From assembly GCA_027924585.1 (NCBI GenBank), contig BSBM01000753.1, forward strand, positions 25,796,001 through 25,860,000: a DNA stretch of 64,000 nt, written 5' to 3'. The translations under genes were made by a program, and so were the position numbers. Positions 34,670 to 43,981 of this stretch are shown in pieces. The notes beneath the pieces were generated by a model. It saw only the letters and a program-made list of their open reading frames with translations. It did not search any database and was not told the DNA's origin. Every line of letters begins with the position of its first letter. Position 1 is the stretch's first letter. The stretch comes from Larix kaempferi. Taxonomy: Eukaryota > Streptophyta > Pinopsida > Pinales > Pinaceae.

Positions 34670-35439
34670 TGTGAAAATCCTCACAGCAGATCTAAGAGAT
34701 GATGTATAACTCACAAGAGTAATTATGATTAAGCAGGAAAATAGAAGAAGAGTGAACAATACAGTATAATGAGCAACATAATAATATGGTACAGTAGAAC
34801 TCAGATAGAAGCAATAATACTTCACACACACTAATTAATCAATCACAGTATGGACAAATAAATAGTACAATGGTAGAGAGGATTCGAATGCCTAAGGTGG
34901 CAATTCGAATTAGCGTCTCAGAGTGATCATAAGATCAATAGAGTTTCATTGGAGCACAACTAGGTGTCCTCATGATCATCGGAGTGCAACTGTAAGTCTT
35001 CATCATCATCAGTGGAGTCATCAATGCTCTAGTAACTGTCAACCATCAGTCAAAATAACTCTGGTAGGTGTAACTGAGTGTAACTCAATGTAACTAAGTG
35101 TAACTGAGTGTAACTGACTGTAACTGAGTGTAAATCAATGTAACTAAGTGTAACTGAGTGTAACTGACTGTAACTGAGTGACAACTGGACTGGTAGGTGA
35201 AGAAGGGCGAGTTTCTCCCTAAAATCAAGGAAGAAGGGCGCATTAAGCAACTGGAGGGCTAAAACTGAATAGTGAGAAGCTTTTGGGGGCTGGCTAACTG
35301 AGGGCTAGGTGCTGGACTGATGACTGGGATGCATGCAAACCCTAGAATGCATGCAAACCCTAAAGGTGCATGCATGATTGAAAATGTAAAGGATCAAAAT
35401 ACTGGTGGGACTAGGATGGAGTATAGGAATATCCTAACA
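34670..35439 (-). repeat. Copia TR-GAG left (3') LTR
   Basis: This LTR is 770 bp. It carries a decamer minisatellite at about 35068-35182 that is longer than in the other copy, which accounts for part of the length difference. Confidence 0.95.
35068..35182. repeat. Decamer minisatellite (TGTAACTGAG type) in left Copia LTR
   Basis: About eleven tandem units of TGTAAC(T/A)(G/A/C)A(G/T) type occur between 35068 and 35182, with internal higher-order repeats (TGTAACTCAATGTAACTAAG appears twice). Confidence 0.9.
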
Positions 35440-35450
35440 CCCCCCCTTAA
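35440..35450 (-). promoter_or_regulatory. Copia TR-GAG polypurine tract
   Basis: Minus-strand TTAAGGGGGGG lies directly before TGTTAGG of the 3' LTR, as expected for plus-strand priming. Confidence 0.8.
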
Positions 35451-35625
35451 TCCATCCTGGGCCCTGGTAACTAAGACCAAAGGTCACCCAATACAATGAA
35501 TAATAATATTCAATAAACCAAGGAAGTGGGAAAATTTCATGGGAAACATACCCCCTCCTCAAAAAATAGACTGTAAGGCACACATAAAAATAAATGCTCC
35601 AAACTCAAGCAGGTGTGATGCTTGG

Positions 35626-36777
35626 TCATATGTCTAGAGGTATCTTCTTCTTGGGAAGAAGTGGATCATGCTCAAAAGGCATGTGCTTGTACTTGCTCTT
35701 CAGATCGAATGTGATGAGAAAAAATCCAACAGTATGAGAATGATCCTTGAACCTGTGATTCGAATCAGCTGAGGTAGGATCAAATCTGTGAAAGTGCATA
35801 TAGTCTTTTGTCTTCTCCTTCGAACCACCATGGGTGAGATTATGCCAAAAATAACCATTACATGTTTGCTTGAAATCAAAATCAGATTTAAGACTTAAAT
35901 AACAGTTTCTTGAGATCTCCTTTAAATCATCAGGGATGAGATCAAAACTATCATATGCATGAGAAATTATCCCAAGCAGTAATTGCTTAGAATCCAAATT
36001 AGATCCAAGAATTGAATCATGGTTTTTTGAGATCTCCTTTGAACCATGAGAGGTGAGATCAAAACCAGTAATTGCATGAGAATTTATCCCAAGCGAATGG
36101 CAATGGCCATAATCTTCAATAACCTTCTGAAAGCATGAATTTATGATCATATAGTAGTATAAAAGAGGAGATAGCCGGAGAGGAGCGAATGCATTACCTT
36201 CAGTAGCTGTTTTGACCTCTGAAATAATCATGCGATCATGATGCAAACCAACGGACTTTGGTGCAAGAGAGGATTTAGGACCTTCTGCAATATCTAGAGT
36301 GTGAGTTGGCACAGAAAGAGAAGAAAGTTTGAGCATGAGTGGAGAATCTGCAAGTTCTTTGTCAACAACTTCAATATGAGATGATACTGGTTCATGATCT
36401 GAGACACCATCAAGAGGAGCGAATGCATCACTTTGCTTGCTTTCGAATGGGTTAGGACCAAGTCCTTCATTCTTTCTGCCAAATTTTTCATCCAGGTGAG
36501 CCCATAACTCTTTTGGAGTCCATAAATCTCTTGGAGTTTCAACACCATCACGGTATTTGAATTTGAATCTTTGGTATGCACACAAGGCAAGCATCATTGT
36601 TCCAAAGGCCATGTCACCTTTATTCAACCAGTCAATATTCTCTTCAGAGGATTCGAACTCTCTTTCAAAATAACAATCAAAGAGATCATGGCTCTTCAAA
36701 TATGCTATCATTCTTGGTTTCCATTCATCATAGTTGAATGGAGAAAGAAGAGGGATTCCTTCTAAATATGAATCCAT
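35626..36777 (-). CDS. Copia-type Gag with repeat-rich C-terminal extension, intact
   Basis: This 383-codon ORF is the only gene of its element and has no stop. Residues 1-95 match the Copia Gag N-terminal region (UBN2/DUF4219 type): SPFNYDEWKPRMIAYLKSHD, DWLNKGDMAFGTMMLALC, PKELWAHLDEKFGRKNEG. The usual zinc knuckle is absent. The rest is unlike Gag and contains two related units near 35865-36105: SLGINSHAITGFDLTSHGSK and LLGIISHAYDSFDLIPDDLK, each followed by EIS[KR]N. The motif AFAPL occurs twice (residues near 117 and 207). The start at 36777 is 150 bp after the PBS. It may encapsidate RNA using enzymes of an autonomous relative, as proposed for TR-GAG elements; the extension's role is unknown. 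Confidence 0.8.
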   Translation of the reverse strand: MDSYLEGIPLLSPFNYDEWKPRMIAYLKSHDLFDCYFEREFESSEENIDWLNKGDMAFGTMMLALCAYQRFKFKYRDGVETPRDLWTPKELWAHLDEKFGRKNEGLGPNPFESKQSDAFAPLDGVSDHEPVSSHIEVVDKELADSPLMLKLSSLSVPTHTLDIAEGPKSSLAPKSVGLHHDRMIISEVKTATEGNAFAPLRLSPLLYYYMIINSCFQKVIEDYGHCHSLGINSHAITGFDLTSHGSKEISKNHDSILGSNLDSKQLLLGIISHAYDSFDLIPDDLKEISRNCYLSLKSDFDFKQTCNGYFWHNLTHGGSKEKTKDYMHFHRFDPTSADSNHRFKDHSHTVGFFLITFDLKSKYKHMPFEHDPLLPKKKIPLDI

Positions 36778-36929
36778 TGAAGCTGTAGAAGACCTGCAAA
36801 AACAATAGAGAATAACTGCAACTGCTATTGCTGCAAAAATGCAGATTCTGCTGCAACTGCTGCACTCGAAATCTTGGTAATAACCTACAAAAAACTCTCA
36901 AGAATGGAGATAAACAATACTCTCAACAT

Positions 36930-36941
36930 GCTCTGATACCA
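36930..36941 (-). promoter_or_regulatory. Copia TR-GAG primer binding site
   Basis: Minus-strand TGGTATCAGAGC abuts the 5' LTR exactly. It is complementary to the 3' end of plant initiator-methionine tRNA, the usual Copia primer. Confidence 0.92.
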
Positions 36942-37683
36942 TGTGAAAATCCTCACAGCAGATCTAAGAGATGATGTATAACTCACAAGAGTAATTATGA
37001 TTAAGCAGGAAAATAGAAGAAGAGTGAACAATACAGTATAATGAGCAACAAAATAATATGGTACAGTAGAACTCAGATAGAAGCAATAATACTTCACACA
37101 CACTAATTAATTAATCACAGTATGGACAAATAAATAGTACAATGGTATAGAGGATTCGAATGCCTAAGGTGGCAATTCGAATTAGCGTCTCAGAGTGATC
37201 ATAAGATCAATAGAGTGTCATCGGAGCACAACTAGGTGTCCTCATGATCATCGGAGCGCAACTATAAGTCTTCATCATCATCAGTGGAGTCATCAATGCT
37301 CTAGTAACTGTCAACCATCAGTCAAACTAACTCTGGTAGGTGTAACTGAGTGTAACTCAATGCAACTGACTGTAACTGAGTGTAACTCAATGTAACTAAG
37401 TGTAACTGACTGTAACTGACTGTAACTGAGTGTAACTGAGTGACAACTAGACTGGTAGGTGAAGAAGGGCGAGTTGCTTCCTAAAATCAAGGAAGAAGGG
37501 CGCATTAAGAAATTGGAGGGATAAAAATGAATAGTGAGAAGCTCCTGGGGGCTGGCTAACTGAGGGCTAGGTGCTGGACTGATGACTGGGATGCATGCAA
37601 ACCCTAAAGGTGCATGCATGACTGAAAATGTAAAGGATCAAAATATTGGTGGGACTAGGATGGAGTCTAGGAATATCCTAACA
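36942..37683 (-). repeat. Copia TR-GAG right (5') LTR
   Basis: This LTR is 742 bp and aligns with 34670-35439 throughout. The decamer minisatellite lies at 37341-37443 with fewer units. It ends ATCCTAACA, followed by TTTTT. Confidence 0.95.
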
Positions 37684-39169
37684 TTTTTCGCAACCATACT
37701 TATCTTATTTAATGTCGTTTTCAAAAGTTTTAAATTTTTATGAAAATGTGGGATGTTACAGAGTGAGCTTAGGGAAAACCCCATATGTTACAGTGTGGAA
37801 GGATATCTTCTCAAGTAGCATCTTGTATAGGACTACCCTTGGCAATACATGCATTATATTTCTTCCCCAAATCCTGATATAAGAAAAAGGTTCTCCCACA
37901 TACCAATCTCCAAGTGTAGGGATTAAAGTTTTGGCATCGGGAGAAAAAGAAGGTGCGTCTTCTTTGAATATATGTTGGTAGATAACACCAAATAAATGGT
38001 CACAGATATCATATAGAAAGGGACTAAAGTTTCCCTCCCACAAATCTGAACAGTAAATATGGACTTAGGGTGATGACAAGTTCCAATTCCATCCCATAGA
38101 GGGATACTGGAATTTTGAGCAGAAGACATCAATCACATAGGAATAATAAAAGAATTGTGGCTTCTTTGGTGTTTTATGATATCGTTCAATGGATGTCTTT
38201 AATTATGATGACAAGATGAAAGCCTAAGGGAATGACTCCCCCGTTGTAAGGACATGATGGGCTACAAGTGCCCATTAATCTTTAAACATAGAGCAATTAG
38301 GAAGACCATAAAGCCTGCAGAGCATGGTTGCCAAAAGGGAATAGGGTTCCCTAAACCACGAAACTGGTTAAGAATTATCGGCTCTGGGCATGAAAGTGGA
38401 TGGTTTGTTCATCCAAGACGTCACCATTTCATCAAAGTTATACCTAGTCTTAGCAGAGTCTAGGAATGCAGCATTAAGACGCTATATGACCAGTTTAAGG
38501 GAATATGCTCTAGTGAAAACCTCAGACCGAAAAGTGACCAATTCAGACCGTGCACTGTCGTTAAAAGAGTGGTCTTTAGGGTTGGCATGGTCAAAAATCC
38601 ATTTAACAACATTAGTGTAGGGAAGAATAGAAGGTCTAGCAGCAATGGCATGTACCTGTGAATTCCTAATCTTCTCATGAGCAGGCCGGTCATTCTAGAT
38701 GTCTCATAGGTCATCATTATCAAATATGGTGTATATTTTAGAATAGTCAAGTTGGTAAGTCTCAGAAAATTTGTCACTGGTGTCGGCAAGATAACCAAAG
38801 TTAGGGTCTTTGTTCAGTAAGTCTTTCTGAGCAGTTCTGGAGTGAGTGTTCTGTGACATGTTGAAAACTAGAAATTTCTGATAAATAAATAAACAAAAAT
38901 CAACAATAATCCAAAAATAGAAAACCCGTAAATAACGAACAGGAAAAGGACATGAAACCGACCTTTGAATGATGAAAAACAACAGAAAACAGCCCTAGTA
39001 AATCCTCGTGGTAAAAATCTTCGTAACAGGTAAATTTCTGAAAATAAAATTGATAAAAGAAAATATAAAAAACAACATATTTATCAATTTCACCGGGTAC
39101 AATCTAGGCCGTAGGAATAAAATAGATCGACGGTTGATATCTAATTAATTGGTATGCAGAGAGAGAGCT

Positions 39170-39200
39170 GCGGGCATTTATTTTGCAAAAATATACATTC
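39170..39200 (-). promoter_or_regulatory. Putative LTR promoter (TATA-like box), K right LTR
   Basis: On minus: GTATATTTTTGCAAAATAAA followed by TGCCCGCAGC, just downstream of the hairpin array and about 310 bp upstream of the ORF ATG at 38859. It is the counterpart of the box at 21077. Confidence 0.4.
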
Positions 39201-39572
39201 TTTCCGCAATCTGCAATCCGTAATTGCGGGTTGCGGGTTACAGAAACGAAAACCATACTAATGGATATAATGACTCTTCCGGAGTCCGCAATCCGCAATT
39301 GCGGGTTGTGGAAGAGCAAGACGCAAAATTATTACTCAAACACTTTCCGCAATCCGCAATCTGCATTTGCGGAAATGAAAAATGCGAAACTATTTACAAA
39401 GCGTACTCGCAATCCGCATTGTCGGTTGCGGGTGCGAAAAACCACAATTATTTGAAAAACAATTCTGCATCCGCAATCCACATTGCGGATTGCGGGTTGC
39501 GGAACAAAAAATAATTCAAAACCAAAACCAAGCTTCAATGCGGATTGCGGATTGCAGGTTGCGGAAAGAGTT
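39200..39572. repeat. Hairpin minisatellite in U3 of K right LTR
   Basis: Six inverted-repeat units start near 39202, 39283, 39345, 39408, 39468 and 39533, with the CCGCAATCCGC / GCGGATTGCGG blocks seen in the left LTR. The last unit (39533) has no counterpart at the same place in the left copy, so the array gained or lost a unit. Its half-arm form (GCGGATTGCGGATTGCAGG only) suggests unequal exchange. Confidence 0.85.
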
Positions 39573-39793
39573 GACTTTTGGGAAAATCAAAGCTTTCCGC
39601 AACTCACAAAAAAACCGTAAAACAAAGGCATTTTGAAAGGGAAAATTGCTAACTTAATCAAATCATAAGTTAGCAATGAAAGAATGATGAAAAACCCCAA
39701 AATGACCATGTGATTTAATCATTACCTTTGCATATAAAACATCTGGGGCTCCCATGTTTTCAAGAAAACATGGGATCTGTTGTACCTACAACA

Positions 39794-39953
39794 CTTGGAT
39801 ACTAGAGTGGCAAAGAGTACCAGACAAAGGGATTACTTGGAATACTTGATCAAATGGAAAGGACATCCTATAGAGGATTCTACATGAATGAATGCTAAAG
39901 AGTTGGAGACAAAGGGTTTCTCAATAGCTGTTTTACTAAACAGGGGTTCATAA
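39794..39953 (+). pseudogene. Gypsy-1 chromodomain and Pol C-terminus (continuation of 3393)
   Basis: After the CTTGG duplication the Gypsy-1 frame resumes exactly in phase (the base at 39798 corresponds to 3393). The motif YLEYLIKWKGHPIEDS is the typical chromodomain core, where aromatic residues bind methylated histone tails and guide integration. A TGA replaces the Trp expected after EDST, and TAA at 39951 is the normal end. Finding this 36 kb away confirms the nesting model. Confidence 0.9.
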
Positions 39954-40718
39954 TTTTAACCTTGGGAGTCTGATGCAGAAGCATCAATGCTAAGTCAGTA
40001 GTGTGATTTCTTGTTCACATGTTGTGGCTACCAAGAGGACAAGCTATCCTGAAGTGGGAAGATAATTTGTTTACAAACTATTTTAATATCTGCAAAGTAT
40101 GTAACCGACTAGTGTGTTGTCAGTTTTTGAGAAGATATGACATAATGACGAGTTGATACTCCCTGTGTGGAGATCAAGCATGATAGGTAGTTTGGTGATA
40201 GTGACTCCTTTAGTGACGGAGGAAAGTTTGTTAGTCAGTTAGTTTTTTCAGCCATTCGGTTTTGGGATTTTCAAATGGGTTAAAAAGGGGGTGACGAGGA
40301 CTCAGTGAAAGGTCGGCGTGAGGGTGAGCTCCGCGCGAGGAAGAGTCAGTGGGATATTTTCTTAAACACCAGAAGAAAATACAGTTGGATGGATGTTTTT
40401 GATATCTGTTAATGAAATTAGCATGTTCTGTGTGTTCAATAGTGTTCCTGTGCATTCAAGTAAGCAATAAGTTAGATTCTATCAGGTAGAATTGTGTGAA
40501 AGCATTAACCTGACGTCTGTGTGAATGAGTCTTTGTTTTTGTGCTTGTATGAACAATTAAGAACACCCAAACCCTTCGCAAATCGATCATAATTATGTAG
40601 AAGAGATAATTTATTGTTGTGTTTAGTTTCTCATTATATCCGGACGAAGGTTGAGTTGGATTGATCGACTTCTTGATCAATCAATGAAGAAAATTGTAGA
40701 GTTGCAGTCGATTCAATT
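39954..40718 (+). repeat. Putative 3' LTR of Gypsy-1
   Basis: Shortly after the stop the sequence reads CCTTGGGAGTC then TGATGCAGAAGCATC near 39972, a purine-containing stretch and TG start as in many chromovirus LTRs. A possible CA end is AATTACA near 40713-40719, followed by ATAGGTTGGACGACTCAG. The 5' LTR is outside the window, so boundaries cannot be tested here. No gene is seen in this stretch. Confidence 0.45.
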
Positions 40719-41394
40719 ACAATAGGTTGGACGACTCAGATCGAAGCCAAAAGGAAGATTGACGACATGGAAAGGATCCGTAAGGTGAATGTGCGCGGGA
40801 GTTACCATTTCCACAAGCCGATGCAAAGTATTCCGCATTGATCATAGATCAATGGGCGAGCTCAAACCCGCAAGAGATCGACGGTTGATACAACATTCCG
40901 CAAAAGGAAGAAGCGTGAGAGTTATCGGTGAGAGTTGCAGAAGTTGCATTGCGGGAGAGTTCTTGGGGAATCCTTTTCAAGAAATCACGAAAAGCACACC
41001 CACAATCCGCAATCCGCAAGTTGCGGAAAGGAGTGTTGCTGAGGGAAGAGTTGTGGAAAAGTGGCTGTGGATAGAACTTTGGGGAAGGACACCAAAATTG
41101 CAGAAAGAAGATGTTTATGCAAGACTGTTGCAGAAAGCTAATTTTGGCTGTCAGAATGTTGTGGAAATCCCATTTTGAAGGTGAGGACCGCAACTGAGGA
41201 GAACCCAGCCGGTTGTTAGCTGAGTTCAGTGGTTCGATTTGAGAGAATCACAATACTTCTTGGGAAGCGGGCTGGATTGGATTTTTTGTCATTCCCTCCC
41301 CCATCAATAAACAACACCACGAAGAGAGAGACAGTAGCCTCGAGTTTAAGAAACATGAGGAGTCTCCAAACCACTCCGACTCATCCAACACCTT
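40719..41394 (+). other. Probable 5' leader of Gypsy-2
   Basis: No protein is supported. The stretch lies between the putative LTR and the Gypsy-2 gag. It contains CACAATCCGCAATCCGCAAG near 40999-41022, the same word family as the K LTR hairpins, and purine-rich sequence near 41310-41370. An ORF at 40789-41178 has no recognisable domain and is probably chance. Confidence 0.4.
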
Positions 41395-42045
41395 GTGCAC
41401 AACAATGAGGATTCTTTGGATTTTTATGTATTATCCCATCGTAAGAAGAAACAAAATAAAGAAGGCAGTTTGCAGAGAGAGTTCAGGAAAATCAAGGCTC
41501 CAACTTTCGAAGGAGACTTAGATTCAGGAGAGAAAGCAAAAGAATGGATTTTAGGGATGAAAAAATACTTTCAGGTACATGATTATTCTAGCTGTATGAA
41601 GGCTCATTTGGCCATCTATAACTTGAATGGAAAACCTTCCAGATGGTGGCAAGATTTACGACACACTAAGAAACTAAAAAAGACAGAACTCAAGTGGAGA
41701 ACCTTTAGAAAACTATTTCAAGACAAATACATGTCAGAAATATTTTTCGATAAGAAAATAAAGGAATTCCATGAACTACAATTGAAATCCCTTACCATGG
41801 ATGCTTTGATCAATATATTTCTAGAACTTTTACATGACGTACTCTACGTAATTGATGAGAAAGTAAAAATAAAACAATTCTTAGGGTGCCTTCCTATGTT
41901 CTACAAAGACAAAATTGAATTTGATGTACCCAATACCTTAGAAGTGACCTTATACAAAGCTAGGATTTTCTATGAGCACAACCAACACCGAACTGAGAAC
42001 ATAAACAAGAAGAAGGAAAAGATAAGAGATTCTTTCGACAACTGA
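41395..42045 (+). pseudogene. Gypsy-2 Gag
   Basis: The protein contains IKAPTFEGDLDSGEKAKEWI, GKPSRWWQDLRHTKKLKKTE, WRTFRKLFQDKYMSE and FHELQLKSLTMDALINIF, matching chromoviral Gag capsid. The Met at 41395 may not be the true start. TGA at 42043 ends it; the same frame continues through further stops to a decayed knuckle ([13 protein letters not shown]) in the next ORF. It would assemble particles if intact. Confidence 0.88.
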
Positions 42046-42165
42046 AGACGAGGTTTTAGACCACCTCCCTACTGAAGGTAGAACAATAGCTTTTCGACTA
42101 ACAAGAATTTCAGCAAATTCGGTGCACAGTCAAATATTCCAGCATAGAGTGTTAATAAGCCAACA

Positions 42166-43458
42166 ATGGATAGGGGAACTAGAACAACCCCTATACCAAG
42201 AATATGTTGGGGATGTCAAGGATCCCATTACTACAAATATTTCCCGAATAAAAACACTCGAGTTCTAAATAATTTACAGGAGGAATACATAGTGGAAGAC
42301 ATGGCACAGACACCTAGGATATGTGCTGCCCGAGAAGGCAGACAAACATACCATCAATCCACCATGGTCGAAATAGAAGGAAAAATATCAAACAAACCTA
42401 TTTCCATTCTGATTGACCCAATGGATTGTCGTAGTTATGTTTCCCCTAAAGTTGTTGAAAGTTGCAAATTAAACAGAGAAAAACATAGTAAGCCATGGCT
42501 GGTACAACTAGCCACGAGAACAAAGATAAATATTTCAGAACTTATTAAAAAATTTCAGATTGAAATGAATGGTTTCCAAACCAAGGCAGACTTAAACATT
42601 TTACCTTTAGGTGCCTACGACTTACTGATAGGAATGGATTGGCTAGAACAACACCATGTCATGCTTGATTGCCTAAAAAAAACTTTCACATGCACGAATA
42701 AACAAGGAAATCATAGAAAGGTACAAGGTATACCTAAGAAGGTCTCTATCATACAAATATCAGCTTTACAAGTCAAAAAGTGTGTAAGGAAGGGATGCAA
42801 ACTTTATGCAGTCAACATTCACAATTTGGAAGACGAAAGAGAACAAAAAATTGAGGACTTTCTCGTCCTAGAGGAGTATAGAGATGTATTTCCCGAAGAG
42901 ATACCAGGGTTACCACCAAAAAGAGACTTAGAATTCTCCATAGAACTAGTGCCTGGATCGGTACCAGTTTCAAAAGCCCCTTACGGCATGAGTACCCCTG
43001 AGTTGGTAGAGCTAAAACTACAATTGCAAGAACTGACTGAGAAAGGGTACATCAGACCTAGTGTATCCCCATGGGGAGAACCTATACTTTTTGTGAAAAA
43101 GAAGGATGGTACGATGCGAATGTGCATTAACTACAAACAACTTAACAAATTAACTGTAAAGAACAAGTACCCACTCCCTAGAATAGATGACCTATTTTAT
43201 CAGGTCGAGGGAGCAAGAATATTATCCAAGATTGACTTACAATCCAGATACCATCAAGTGAGGATCCGAGACGAAGATATAAACAAAACAATTTTTAGAA
43301 CCCGGTATGGTGACTATGAGTTTCTCATGATGCCCTTCAAGCTAACTAATGCACCATCAAATTTTATGTGCATGATGAACAATATTTTCAGTAATTACTT
43401 AGAGAAATTTGTACTAGTGTTCATAGGTGATATACTAATGTATTCTAAGAATGAGTAA
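42166..43458 (+). pseudogene. Gypsy-2 protease and reverse transcriptase
   Basis: The 430-residue frame has a zinc knuckle remnant (about residues 14-25), a protease region with [15 protein letters not shown] (the usual D-[SP]-G is D-P-M) and [19 protein letters not shown], then [70 protein letters not shown] and [14 protein letters not shown]. The catalytic pair is I-G-D, so one Asp is lost. It is in the same frame as Gag. It is a different family from Gypsy-1, judged by RT residues. Confidence 0.9.
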
Positions 43459-43868
43459 GAACATAAATAACATCTCCGGATTGTGTTACAAGTCCTACGA
43501 GAACATCAACTATATGTTAAATTTAGTAAGTGTGACTTCTATAAACCCCAAATACAATATATAGGCCATATCATATTGGAGAAGGGTATTGCTGTAGATC
43601 CAGAAAAGATCAAGGCTATTGAAGAATGGCCTACACCTACATGTGTCAAAGACATCAGATCATTCTTAGGTTTAGCAGGTTACTATAGGAAGTTCATTGA
43701 GAACTTCTCTCGGATTGCATGCCCTATGAAATCCTTATAGAAAAAGGAAACCAAATTCTTATGGATAGCAAAATGGGAAGAAAGTTTTCAGAAATTAAAA
43801 CAGCTATTAACTATTGCACCCATACTAAGGATTGTGGATCTTGATTCGCCTATGACTGTACAGATCTA
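43459..43868 (+). pseudogene. Gypsy-2 RT thumb and start of RNase H, truncated
   Basis: Same frame after two stops (TAA at 43456 and another at 43468): YVKFSKCDFYKPQIQYIGHI, FLGLAGYYRKFIENFSRIAC, a TAG at 43738, then sequence ending in the start of RNase H (APILRIVDLDSPMTVQI). It stops abruptly at about 43868 where element X begins. The rest of RNase H and all of integrase are not found in the window. Confidence 0.85.
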
Positions 43869-43981
43869 TGTGGTATGTCCACACGATTGTACATATTTAT
43901 GTACAATTTGATTCGTACATTTGTATAGATCCATACAATAGGTCCGTACGACTGTACGGTTGGTTTTGCTTCCCGACCTTG

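Larger units (their letters stand above)
34670..37683 (-). mobile_element. Non-autonomous Copia element with gag only (TR-GAG type)
   Basis: Two LTRs, 34670-35439 (770 bp) and 36942-37683 (742 bp), are highly similar. They begin TGTGAAAATCC and end ATCCTAACA on the plus strand. On the coding (minus) strand the 5' LTR is followed directly by TGGTATCAGAGC, the initiator-Met tRNA site of Copia elements, and the 3' LTR is preceded by TTAAGGGGGGG. The internal region is only 1502 bp and holds one ORF of 383 codons. There is no protease, integrase or RT. The flanks TTTTA and TTTTT are a one-mismatch duplication. Confidence 0.93.
30583..37760. mobile_element. Element O: TG...CA insertion of about 4.16 kb (probable very long solo LTR), holding a Copia element
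   Basis: The insertion starts TGTCACCTACCC and ends GGGATGTTACA, with GAGTG at 30578-30582 and 37761-37765. The target without insertion is readable at 4940 in the other K LTR. Removing the inner Copia (34670-37683) leaves about 4.16 kb. I found no second copy of either end inside, no PBS, and no protein domain; ORFs are all short. Long, TG...CA-bounded and with a 5 bp duplication, it is best explained as a solo LTR of a long-LTR family, or a large non-coding derivative. Region 30583-34669 otherwise shows only AT-rich sequence. Confidence 0.7.
29949..38859 (-). pseudogene. LTR-embedded ORF of element K, right copy (unknown function, split)
   Basis: The ORF starts at the ATG at 38859 (MSQNTHSRTAQKDLLNKDPN) about 300 bp downstream of the TATA-like box, runs to 37766, resumes at 30582 and stops at 29949. 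Without element O it is about 1728 bp. Conserved blocks shared with the left copy: FLDSAKTRYNFDEMV, FKEDAPSFSPDAKTLIPTLG, SPKRMHDPKAFLDAQFKQEH and RAKSKEEQSHILQYQQELK. The end is Lys/Glu/Gln-rich and probably a coiled coil. This copy has several in-frame stops, some at sites intact in the left copy. I do not recognise the family and see no RT, integrase, protease, membrane or signal sequence. Confidence 0.55.
3394..39793 (-). mobile_element. Element K: Ty3/Gypsy retrotransposon with about 3.5 kb LTRs, carrying nested insertions
   Basis: The ends are TGTTGAAGCC and CCTACAACA, flanked by a perfect 5 bp duplication CTTGG (3389-3393 and 39794-39798). The two LTRs are 3394-21633 and 29040-39793, each broken by later insertions. 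Removing those leaves LTRs of about 3509 and 3571 bp and an internal region of 7406 bp (21634-29039), about 14.5 kb in all. The coding strand is minus, so the 5' LTR is on the right. Order along minus is PBS, gag, protease, second RNase H, RT, RNase H, integrase. All coding parts carry stops or shifts. LTR copies differ by roughly 5 percent in a stretch compared by eye, so the insertion is old. Carrying a second RNase H suggests a Tat-type lineage. Confidence 0.9.
29040..39793 (-). repeat. Right (5') LTR of element K, split by element O
   Basis: The LTR parts are 29040-30582 and 37766-39793, about 3571 bp. It starts TGTTGAAGCCCC and ends GTACCTACAACA. The target duplication CTTGG follows at 39794. 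The stretch 29040-29948 is the AT-rich downstream LTR part with no gene. The sense ORF, promoter and hairpin array are separate entries. Confidence 0.9.

Noticed and set aside
35050-35250. Minus ORF with repeated SYTQLHSVTL units
   Set aside because: It is only the translation of the decamer minisatellite in the Copia LTR and is repeated in 37311-37619.
34665-37688. TTTTA/TTTTT as a perfect target duplication for the Copia element
   Set aside because: One of five bases differs and the site is a T-rich run, so I report it only as imperfect; the element call rests on LTRs, primer site and purine tract.
39954-41394. Gypsy-1 and Gypsy-2 as a tandem pair sharing one LTR
   Set aside because: Both are plus strand and adjacent, but their RT and protease sequences belong to different chromovirus families, so a shared LTR by unequal exchange is unlikely.
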